A stretch of 10,633 nucleotides of DNA from an archaeon UBA55 (GTDB lineage Archaea; Undinarchaeota; Undinarchaeia; Undinarchaeales; Undinarchaeaceae): NCBI GenBank assembly GCA_002495465.1, contig DAFN01000009.1:24419-35051 (forward strand). The letters are read 5' to 3'. Each line of letters begins with the position of its first letter. Position 1 is the first letter of the stretch. Position numbers and translations under genes: made by a program. Below the pieces are notes generated by a model. The model was given only the letters and a program-made list of their open reading frames with translations, was not told the origin of the DNA and ran no database searches. Positions 6,011-10,633 of the stretch are shown in pieces.

Positions 6011-7486
6011 ATGAAGTTAAAAATAATAATTGCAACATTTGTGTTATTTCTAGTGCTTTCTAATCCTGTCCTTGCTGCGAGTGATCTGCAGACACCAAGA
6101 ACCGGCGATGCTTTCAATCCCGGAGATTCTATTCTAATTACAGGAAGTCTTACTTCATCATCAAGTGTTGCAGGAGCTACTGTTGATATTTACGCCTATA
6201 GCAGGGAACTTAATCAGAGAATTCCAATCCTGTCAAAATTCTACAGTTTCACTGAAGATGTTTCTGTCACAATATCTCAGGTAAACCAGGGTGTTCTTAG
6301 TTGGACAGTTTCTCAAGATTCTCGTTCCTCAGGCGACTGGGTAATCTACACTAATGTTTCAAAAGGTGTACAAGTTTACTCTCTAGCTTCTTCTGGGGAA
6401 TTTGAAGTTTCTTCCGAGCTATCACTTTCTTACGGTGTAAATGCTTACAAATTCAATCTCGGGGAGTCCCTAACAGTAACCGGAACTGTTCTCGGAATCG
6501 GGAGAAATCCGGTCGATGGAACTGCAAAAATAAGCTTGTTAGAGACTGTCCTTGGAACCTCTTCTATGGACTTTTCTGATATCTCTGGTGGCTACTTTGT
6601 ATATTCAAAAGCTTTCACAAGTTCCTCCGACGAAGGCAGTTTCGATGTAACTATCTCAGCCGAAGATGGGAGTAACAACAGCGCTCTCGCTGGAACCTTC
6701 TCAGTGACGGTTACAAATGATCTGTCCCTGTCCTGTGTCATTTCAACTAAGGATATAGAGCCTGGAGGTCCTATTTCAATAACCGGAGAACTGAAAGATA
6801 TACATGGAAATACTCTTTCTGGAGTTAGTGTAACTGGTCTGATAACAGACCCTGCATCAACGGACACTTTGAGGCAGGACGGAGTAACAGACGGAAATGG
6901 AAGGTACGGCCTCGATTTCACTCTTCCAAAACTCGGAATGGCAGGTCTTTACAGTGTCCGTGTTGACGCCACCGATTCCAGAGCTAATGAAGGCCAGTGC
7001 GAGATGAGCTTTGATTTAGAGGGCTCCCGTTCTCTGAAAGCAGACCAGTTCAAGCTTAACGGAACAAGACATTACTCTGGCGACGATATTATTCTTGATC
7101 TTAGAATTGAAAATGACGGAAATGTCGATATCGATGGAGTCGTTAAACTCTATTTTGGTGATGATGAGGTCCACACTTTTGATATATCAATAGAACGCGC
7201 AGAGACAAAGGAAATTTCCGAGACCTTTTCACTTGATACAAATCCTGGAACTCATATTGTGAAGTTGCTTGTTATTGTGCAGGGTCAGACTCTTCTCGAG
7301 AAATCTCTTGATAGCACAGTCGACGTACTGGAAAGGAAAGAACCTGAAAAATTCAAGCTAAAAGCAAGCCATATAATATCTGGATTGATTATTTTTCTCA
7401 TAGCATACGTACTAATTTTTTACTGGAAGGACGCTCGTGATTTTCTCTGGCAAAGACAACACAGACGGCACCTGAAAAAACACTGA
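6011..7486 (+). CDS. Secreted, membrane-anchored protein with tandem Ig-like domains
   Basis: 491 residues. Residues 1-22 are a clear signal peptide (two lysines, a hydrophobic core, then NPVLA-ASD). The body is beta-rich and holds three domains that each begin alike: FNPGDSILITGSL (36-48), FNLGESLTVTGTV (148-160) and IEPGGPISITGEL (249-261), the xxPGxxxxITGxx opening of MG2-like or Ig-like folds. The third runs into DGVTDGNGRYGLDFTLP (290-306), typical of carboxypeptidase-regulatory-like domains. A fourth domain (about 345-440, with LRIENDGNVDIDG) looks like a CARDB-type adhesion module. A single membrane helix follows (about 454-471), then a very basic tail (RQHRRHLKKH), so the body faces outward. 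It probably acts in the cell envelope as an adhesin, scaffold or S-layer-associated protein; no enzyme motif is seen. It is transcribed alone and converges on the gene to its right. Confidence 0.8.
   Translation: MKLKIIIATFVLFLVLSNPVLAASDLQTPRTGDAFNPGDSILITGSLTSSSSVAGATVDIYAYSRELNQRIPILSKFYSFTEDVSVTISQVNQGVLSWTVSQDSRSSGDWVIYTNVSKGVQVYSLASSGEFEVSSELSLSYGVNAYKFNLGESLTVTGTVLGIGRNPVDGTAKISLLETVLGTSSMDFSDISGGYFVYSKAFTSSSDEGSFDVTISAEDGSNNSALAGTFSVTVTNDLSLSCVISTKDIEPGGPISITGELKDIHGNTLSGVSVTGLITDPASTDTLRQDGVTDGNGRYGLDFTLPKLGMAGLYSVRVDATDSRANEGQCEMSFDLEGSRSLKADQFKLNGTRHYSGDDIILDLRIENDGNVDIDGVVKLYFGDDEVHTFDISIERAETKEISETFSLDTNPGTHIVKLLVIVQGQTLLEKSLDSTVDVLERKEPEKFKLKASHIISGLIIFLIAYVLIFYWKDARDFLWQRQHRRHLKKH
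7475..7480 (-). terminator. T6 tract, likely terminator of the DUF3096-like gene
   Basis: Reading the minus strand, six T residues occur 9 bases after the stop codon of the small membrane protein. Archaeal RNA polymerase can stop at such tracts without a hairpin. It lies inside the 3' end of the converging gene. Confidence 0.4.
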
Positions 7487-7489
7487 GTA

Positions 7490-7666
7490 CTACGCGCCTT
7501 TTATTTTGGTTATCAGTTTTACTATTCCGACTAATATAAGATAACTGGCTACAAGAAAGTTTAGTGAATTCGGATATAAGAATATAAGTACACCAAAAAA
7601 AATCATAAGAGCGGGCGCGATAAGCTCCCCAATTCCGACTTTTCTCAAGAGCCTGTGGATATCCAT
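7490..7666 (-). CDS. Small DUF3096-like membrane protein
   Basis: 58 residues, beginning MDIHRLLRKVG and ending LITKIKGA. It has two hydrophobic segments, about 13-31 and 34-53, split by a short YPNSLN turn. The pattern, a helix ending in a leucine/isoleucine-rich stretch followed by YP-x-x-LN-x-x-VA-x-YL-I-x-VG, matches the DUF3096 family of tiny two-helix proteins found in many archaea and some bacteria; their function is unknown. The basic N-terminus and C-terminus suggest both ends are cytoplasmic. The ATG lies 33 bp from a TATA-like box at 7691-7699, fitting a nearly leaderless mRNA, and no earlier start exists in frame close by. It converges on the Ig-like gene with only 3 bp between stop codons. 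A run of eight T residues falls inside the coding strand (7595-7602). Confidence 0.75.
   Translation of the reverse strand: MDIHRLLRKVGIGELIAPALMIFFGVLIFLYPNSLNFLVASYLILVGIVKLITKIKGA
7499..7507 (+). terminator. T-rich terminator after the Ig-like protein gene
   Basis: TTTTATTTT begins 12 bases after the stop at 7486, followed by another TTTT at 7517-7520. No hairpin is needed for archaeal termination at such tracts. It overlaps the end of the converging DUF3096-like gene. Confidence 0.45.
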
Positions 7667-7690
7667 TCCTAATCTCTTGAAACTTCTGTG

Positions 7691-7699
7691 TTTATATAA
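7691..7699 (-). promoter_or_regulatory. TATA box of the DUF3096-like gene
   Basis: On the minus strand this reads TTATATAAA. Its first base is 33 bp from the ATG at 7666. It lies between the tRNA 3' end and the gene, so the gene can be transcribed separately from the tRNA. Confidence 0.5.
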
Positions 7700-7718
7700 T
7701 GCTTTCGTTTTTTGTTAA

Positions 7719-7792
7719 CAGGCCCGCCGAGATTTGAACTCGGGTTACAAGCTCCGCAAGCTTATGTGATATCCAGGCTACACTACGGGCCT
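7719..7792 (-). tRNA. tRNA-Arg (anticodon GCG)
   Basis: A complete cloverleaf folds on the minus strand. The acceptor stem is seven perfect pairs (AGGCCCG with CGGGCCU), then U8 A9. The D stem has three pairs with the GG of the D loop and A20, an arginine identity base. The anticodon stem UAAGC/GCUUG closes the loop UUGCGGA, giving anticodon GCG for CGC codons. The variable region is four bases, and the T arm is CCGAG-UUCAAAU-CUCGG. The discriminator is G. CCA is not encoded and must be added after transcription. No intron is present. The length is 74 bases. A TATA-like box lies about 30 bases upstream. Confidence 0.95.
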
Positions 7793-7818
7793 ATGAGATA
7801 AAAACTGTTTCTCTGCTG

Positions 7819-7826
7819 TTATATAT
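7819..7826 (-). promoter_or_regulatory. TATA box of tRNA-Arg
   Basis: Reads ATATATAA on the minus strand. Counting 30 bases from its first base gives a start near 7796, four bases before the mature tRNA 5' end. It lies between the tRNA and the stop of the cysteine-rich protein gene. Confidence 0.55.
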
Positions 7827-7836
7827 CTTTCAGGTA

Positions 7837-8205
7837 TCAGTAGCCACTTGAGGTATAAATCGGAGTTGAGCAAACACACTTTGGCTTCAGAAGGTCATTG
7901 AGCTCCTCACAAGTATATTCTGTTACATTCTTCGGACAGACTGGGCAGTCCTCAACTGGCGGACAGTCTTTGACTTCCGGGCATACTACTATTTCAGGAC
8001 AGATAATCTCAGGACAGCTGATATCCGGGCATTCAGGCGCTGCAGCCAGTCCATACTGGTATCCAAAATAGCCTCCTCCAATTACACCGATAATGAGCAT
8101 CAGAGTTGCCGCTTTTCCTGGAATCATCTCCAAAAAAAGATCTACAACATCAAGTATACCGAAAAAATCTAGCCTTTCTTTTTTCTCCTTTCTCTTCTTT
8201 GCCAT
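7837..8205 (-). CDS. Membrane-anchored protein with a cysteine-proline repeat, unknown function
   Basis: 122 residues. The first 12 residues are almost all charged (MAKKRKEKKERL), then comes an amphipathic stretch and one membrane helix (about 33-55, ending in a glycine/tyrosine-rich part). By the positive-inside rule the rest is outside. This outer part (59-112) has ten cysteines: C59, C64, C69, C75, C81, C87, C90, C99, C110 and C112. Seven of them are followed by proline, spaced every 5-6 residues, as in CPDISCPEIICPEI. The later part has an NVTEYTCEELNDLL stretch with a possible N-glycosylation site. The repeat could hold metal or form disulfides; neither can be shown. I recognise no named family. 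A GTG at 8214 would extend it by three residues; ATG at 8205 is preferred because the TATA box is 32 bp away. Confidence 0.75.
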   Translation of the reverse strand: MAKKRKEKKERLDFFGILDVVDLFLEMIPGKAATLMLIIGVIGGGYFGYQYGLAAAPECPDISCPEIICPEIVVCPEVKDCPPVEDCPVCPKNVTEYTCEELNDLLKPKCVCSTPIYTSSGY

Positions 8206-8229
8206 GATTATCACTACGCACTGTCTCTC

Positions 8230-8237
8230 TTTAAATA
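8230..8237 (-). promoter_or_regulatory. TATA box of the cysteine-rich protein gene
   Basis: Reads TATTTAAA on the minus strand, 32 bp before the ATG at 8205. Together with the box at 8268-8275 it makes the interval 8206-8297 a divergent promoter region. A third AT-rich stretch, TTATTTAA at 8244-8251, lies between them and could serve either direction. Confidence 0.5.
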
Positions 8238-8267
8238 CTTCTCTTATTTAATTGCATTAGGCAAAGT

Positions 8268-8275
8268 ATTTTTAA
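8268..8275 (+). promoter_or_regulatory. TATA box of the peptidase-ligase operon
   Basis: ATTTTTAA (continuing AA) begins 30 bp before the ATG at 8298, so the mRNA is predicted to be leaderless. No ribosome-binding site is seen before that ATG. Confidence 0.5.
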
Positions 8276-8297
8276 AAGAGCGTTTTATGGTGATAGT

Positions 8298-9479
8298 ATG
8301 AATTGGGATTTGAATTTTGAAAGGCTGGAAGGAGACTTATGTTCTCTAATAGAGATTCCAAGTGTTTCCGGAAATGAACAGGCAATCTCAAATTTTATTC
8401 GGGATACATTAAAAAAATCAGGCTTAAAACCAAAGCAGGATAAAATGGGAAACGTCCTTATTCAGATTGATGGAAAGCATAAGGGGAAGCATGTTATTCT
8501 AAATGGTCATCTGGATACAGTTCCTCCTGGAAAAGGATGGAAAGGAGATCCCTATAAAGCAAGACAGGCCAATGGTAGAATTTACGGTCTTGGTTCTGCG
8601 GACATGAAGGCAGGGCTTTCCATAATGATGGAGCTTTCCCGTATTTTTCATTCACTCAAAAGAAACTTTTGCGGAAAAGTTACTTTTGCATTTACTGTCG
8701 GAGAAGAAGTTGAAGATCACAAGAGGCACGGTGCCTATCATATAACTAAGGATATGAGGGGTGATTTTGCCCTGGTTCTTGAGCCGTCCCAGCAGGATGA
8801 TTCTAAGAAAATATGTGTGAAAGTTGGTAATGGCGGACGTTGTATCCTGAAGGTTAAGATACACGGAAAGGCAGCCCATTCCGGCAGACCCTTCCTTGGA
8901 GTAAATGCATTGGAGGTCGGCTCTCTAGTAGTCAACAAAATTAGAAATGAAGCCCCTAAAATTAAAGAATTTAAAATTAAAGAACTTGGTGTGAGTTTCA
9001 GACCTGGCTTTTCTGTTACAAAAATGAGTGTTGATGACAGTTCATCTAATGTTATACCTGACTACTGCGAGTTAACAATCGACCGAAGAACAGTTCCGGG
9101 AGAAGAACGAACAGAAATTATTAAGCAGGTTCGTTCTATTTTGGATTCCGTAAAAAAAGAAAGCGGTATTGAATTTAAATATGAGCTTAAATTACTTGGC
9201 TATCGAAGACCGGTTTTGATGCCACTTGACTCGAAATTATTGAAAACACTCATGGAAAAAGTAGAAAAGAGATATTCTTACACTCCACGATTATTATTTT
9301 CACTTGGAACCTCAGATGCGGGATATTTCGAAAAAAGTGGTACACCTACATTATCTTTCGGACCAGGAGATTTACATCATATCCACAAAGCAAATGAGCA
9401 TGTTTCTAAGGCGGGGCTTCGCTCATATGCGCTGATTTGTATGGATATGATTTCAGATGTGTGTGAGGCAGGAAAATAG
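8298..9479 (+). CDS. M20-family metallopeptidase (ArgE/DapE/carboxypeptidase G2 type)
   Basis: 393 residues, normal for the family. All expected active-site residues are present: H71 and D73 in NGHLDTVPPG, the bridging D102 in GSADMKAG, the catalytic base E136 with zinc ligand E137 in VGEEVED, E162 in LEPS, H194 in the dimerisation domain (AAHSGRP) and the last zinc ligand H368 in NEHV. So it should be an active two-zinc cytosolic hydrolase that removes an acyl group or terminal residue from an amino acid or small peptide. The lid/dimerisation domain covers about 175-290. Members range from acetylornithine and succinyl-diaminopimelate deacylases to dipeptidases, and the substrate cannot be chosen from sequence. 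It is the first gene of an operon with a GCS2-like ligase 18 bp downstream. Its leucine codons (many TTA, few CTC) differ from acdA. Confidence 0.9.
   Translation: MNWDLNFERLEGDLCSLIEIPSVSGNEQAISNFIRDTLKKSGLKPKQDKMGNVLIQIDGKHKGKHVILNGHLDTVPPGKGWKGDPYKARQANGRIYGLGSADMKAGLSIMMELSRIFHSLKRNFCGKVTFAFTVGEEVEDHKRHGAYHITKDMRGDFALVLEPSQQDDSKKICVKVGNGGRCILKVKIHGKAAHSGRPFLGVNALEVGSLVVNKIRNEAPKIKEFKIKELGVSFRPGFSVTKMSVDDSSSNVIPDYCELTIDRRTVPGEERTEIIKQVRSILDSVKKESGIEFKYELKLLGYRRPVLMPLDSKLLKTLMEKVEKRYSYTPRLLFSLGTSDAGYFEKSGTPTLSFGPGDLHHIHKANEHVSKAGLRSYALICMDMISDVCEAGK
8958..8984 (+). repeat. Short in-frame direct repeat within the peptidase gene
   Basis: AAAATTAAAGAA occurs at 8958-8969 and again at 8973-8984, a 15-base period. 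It encodes KIKEFKIKEL at about residues 221-230, in the lid domain. It looks like a small slippage duplication in AT-rich sequence. Confidence 0.5.
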
Positions 9480-9485
9480 TTTCAT

Positions 9486-9490
9486 GGGGA
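9486..9490 (+). promoter_or_regulatory. Shine-Dalgarno-like site of the GCS2-like ligase
   Basis: GGGGA lies 7 bases before the ATG at 9498 in the 18-bp gap after the peptidase stop. It supports this start and co-transcription of the two genes. Confidence 0.5.
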
Positions 9491-9497
9491 AGATTGT

Positions 9498-10633
9498 ATG
9501 AGAAAATATCTAAAACGACCAAAAGTAGGCATGGAAGTAGAGTTGTTTACTCTGGATAATACTGGAACTCCAGTTCCTGCTGTAGATAGGTTGATTAAGA
9601 ATTGCCCTGTGAATAAAAGGCAGTACGCAATCCAGAGAGAATATGCAAAACACCTGCTCGAGATTGGTGCCTTTCCAACAATACAAGTTAGAAATCTTGC
9701 CTTAAGTTTCCTTGAAAATTTAGAGGCAGTTGCAGAGACTGCCGAAGAACTGGATTTACTTCTATATCCTCTGGGAACCTATCCCGGAAAATTTACATCA
9801 GAAGTCAGAAGAGATTATGCTTATGTCACAAAAGAGAAAGTTATTGGTGAACCATTTAAAAATATAGCTCCAAAAGTCGCAGGCTTCCATTTCCACTATG
9901 GTCTTCCAAGAGGAGTTCTCAATCGCTCGACATATGAGCTTAGAATGACAAAAAATTCAAAGGCGAGGGAGGCATTTTTGAGTGAATATAATTTCTTAAT
10001 AGCGGCCGACCCTGCTCTGACTACCTTTATGCAGTCTTCACCTTTCTTTGAAGGGAAGCTCTTAGGGAAGGACAGCAGAACCTTGCTGTATCGTGACATG
10101 AAAACCAAAGTTAATGGTGAAATTATAAGAGGAATTTATAGAGAAGAGAGAACTTTTGGAAGAATTCCACGTTATGCTAATACTGCTGCAGACTTAAATT
10201 TCCTTGTTGAAAAACGTAGAAGTAGCTGGGAAGCTTTAATGAAAGATGCTGGTATGTCATATGAGAAAATTTCACACAGGAAAAAACCACTGGACTTGTA
10301 TTGGGGTCCTGTAAGGATTAACAAGCTCGGAACTTTAGAACAGCGTGGAATGGATATGAATGAGCCGAAATACGTTGTTGGAATTTCAATTCTATTGAGA
10401 CATATACTCAGACAGATTAATAGGATGGATCTCAAAGTTAAGGCAAGCGATGTTGGTGCATACCATCCCTTCAAACTGGAAGGCGATACTATTCATATAG
10501 CTCCCTTTTCAAAAGTTAAAAATGACTTGCAGTATAAGTCCGCGCTGGATGGTCTGGAGGACAAAGAAATTTTGAATTATTGCCGAAGTTTTTATCGCCT
10601 GTCAAAGAAATTCATAGAACATGACAGAGGTCT
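9498..10633 (+). CDS. Glutamate-cysteine ligase-like (GCS2/YbdK-type) carboxylate-amine ligase, 3' end cut
   Basis: The frame is open from the ATG to the end of the window, giving 378 complete codons; the stop lies beyond it. The pattern fits the GCS2 family of ATP-dependent carboxylate-amine ligases (glutamine-synthetase-like fold): GMEVELFTLD (11-20) with the metal-binding glutamates E13 and E15, LLEIGAFPT (53-61), YPLGTYPG (90-97), GFHFHYG (129-135), QSSPFFEG (179-186), and TLEQRGMD (279-286) with E281 and R283. Family members join the carboxylate of glutamate or a similar acid to an amine through an acyl-phosphate, making for example gamma-glutamylcysteine. The substrate here is unknown; sequence between motifs departs from the GshA-type enzymes I know. 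It shares an operon with an M20 hydrolase, a pairing of amide-forming and amide-breaking enzymes. Codon use resembles the peptidase, not acdA. Confidence 0.75.
   Translation, partial: MRKYLKRPKVGMEVELFTLDNTGTPVPAVDRLIKNCPVNKRQYAIQREYAKHLLEIGAFPTIQVRNLALSFLENLEAVAETAEELDLLLYPLGTYPGKFTSEVRRDYAYVTKEKVIGEPFKNIAPKVAGFHFHYGLPRGVLNRSTYELRMTKNSKAREAFLSEYNFLIAADPALTTFMQSSPFFEGKLLGKDSRTLLYRDMKTKVNGEIIRGIYREERTFGRIPRYANTAADLNFLVEKRRSSWEALMKDAGMSYEKISHRKKPLDLYWGPVRINKLGTLEQRGMDMNEPKYVVGISILLRHILRQINRMDLKVKASDVGAYHPFKLEGDTIHIAPFSKVKNDLQYKSALDGLEDKEILNYCRSFYRLSKKFIEHDRG

Noticed and set aside
6001..6060. Start at the ATG at 6001 before the Ig-like gene
   Set aside because: It is in another frame and soon reaches a stop; the signal peptide begins at 6011.
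7719..7792. tRNA-Arg as the insertion site of a genomic island
   Set aside because: No second copy of the tRNA 3' end and no integrase were seen in the window, and the codon-shifted block lies on the 5' side of the tRNA.
8206..8214. GTG start at 8214 for the cysteine-rich protein
   Set aside because: ATG at 8205 gives a typical basic N-terminus and fits the TATA spacing; the GTG would lie upstream of the predicted transcript start.
8958..8984. CRISPR or mobile-element repeat
   Set aside because: Only two 12-base copies, 15 bases apart and in frame inside a peptidase gene; no array, inverted ends or transposase.

Overview
The window looks archaeal. TATA-like boxes sit about 29-33 bp upstream of most first-in-operon start codons, so those mRNAs are probably leaderless or nearly so. 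Genes inside operons instead overlap their neighbours and often carry GGAGG-type Shine-Dalgarno sites. There is a tRNA-Arg without an encoded CCA, separate alpha and beta subunits of ADP-forming acetyl-CoA synthetase (a typical archaeal energy enzyme), and many small membrane proteins. The sequence does not fix the lineage; an uncultivated, possibly DPANN-like, fermentative archaeon is a reasonable guess.

Left block (1-1998, + strand): the tail of a DegT-type sugar aminotransferase overlaps a two-part protein made of a CBS-domain pair fused to a nucleotide-sugar epimerase/dehydratase. A small two-helix membrane protein follows. The first two belong to nucleotide-sugar or surface-glycan synthesis. 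A short gap (1999-2098) holds a weak C/D-box sRNA candidate and a strong TATA box.

Central operon (2099-5971, + strand): acdB, a four-helix membrane protein of unknown function, a class I/II aminotransferase and acdA are joined by three ATGA overlaps. The two acd subunits make ATP from acyl-CoA. With the aminotransferase between them, the likely theme is amino-acid fermentation: transamination to a 2-oxoacid, oxidation to acyl-CoA by an enzyme outside this window, then acid release with ATP formation.

Right-centre (5972-8297): a secreted, C-terminally anchored protein with tandem Ig-like domains is read on +. It converges on a 58-residue DUF3096-like membrane protein on -, which lies downstream of tRNA-Arg(GCG), also on -. 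Next on - is a one-helix membrane protein whose outer part is a cysteine-proline repeat. A divergent promoter region of about 90 bp follows.

Right block (8298-10633, + strand): an M20 metallopeptidase and a GCS2-like carboxylate-amine ligase, cut by the window end, form an operon. Their leucine codon use differs clearly from acdA, suggesting a different history. The pair may make and break a small amide-linked compound, but no product can be named.

No CRISPR array, insertion sequence, rRNA or replication origin was seen. No gene-free stretch exceeds about 100 bases.
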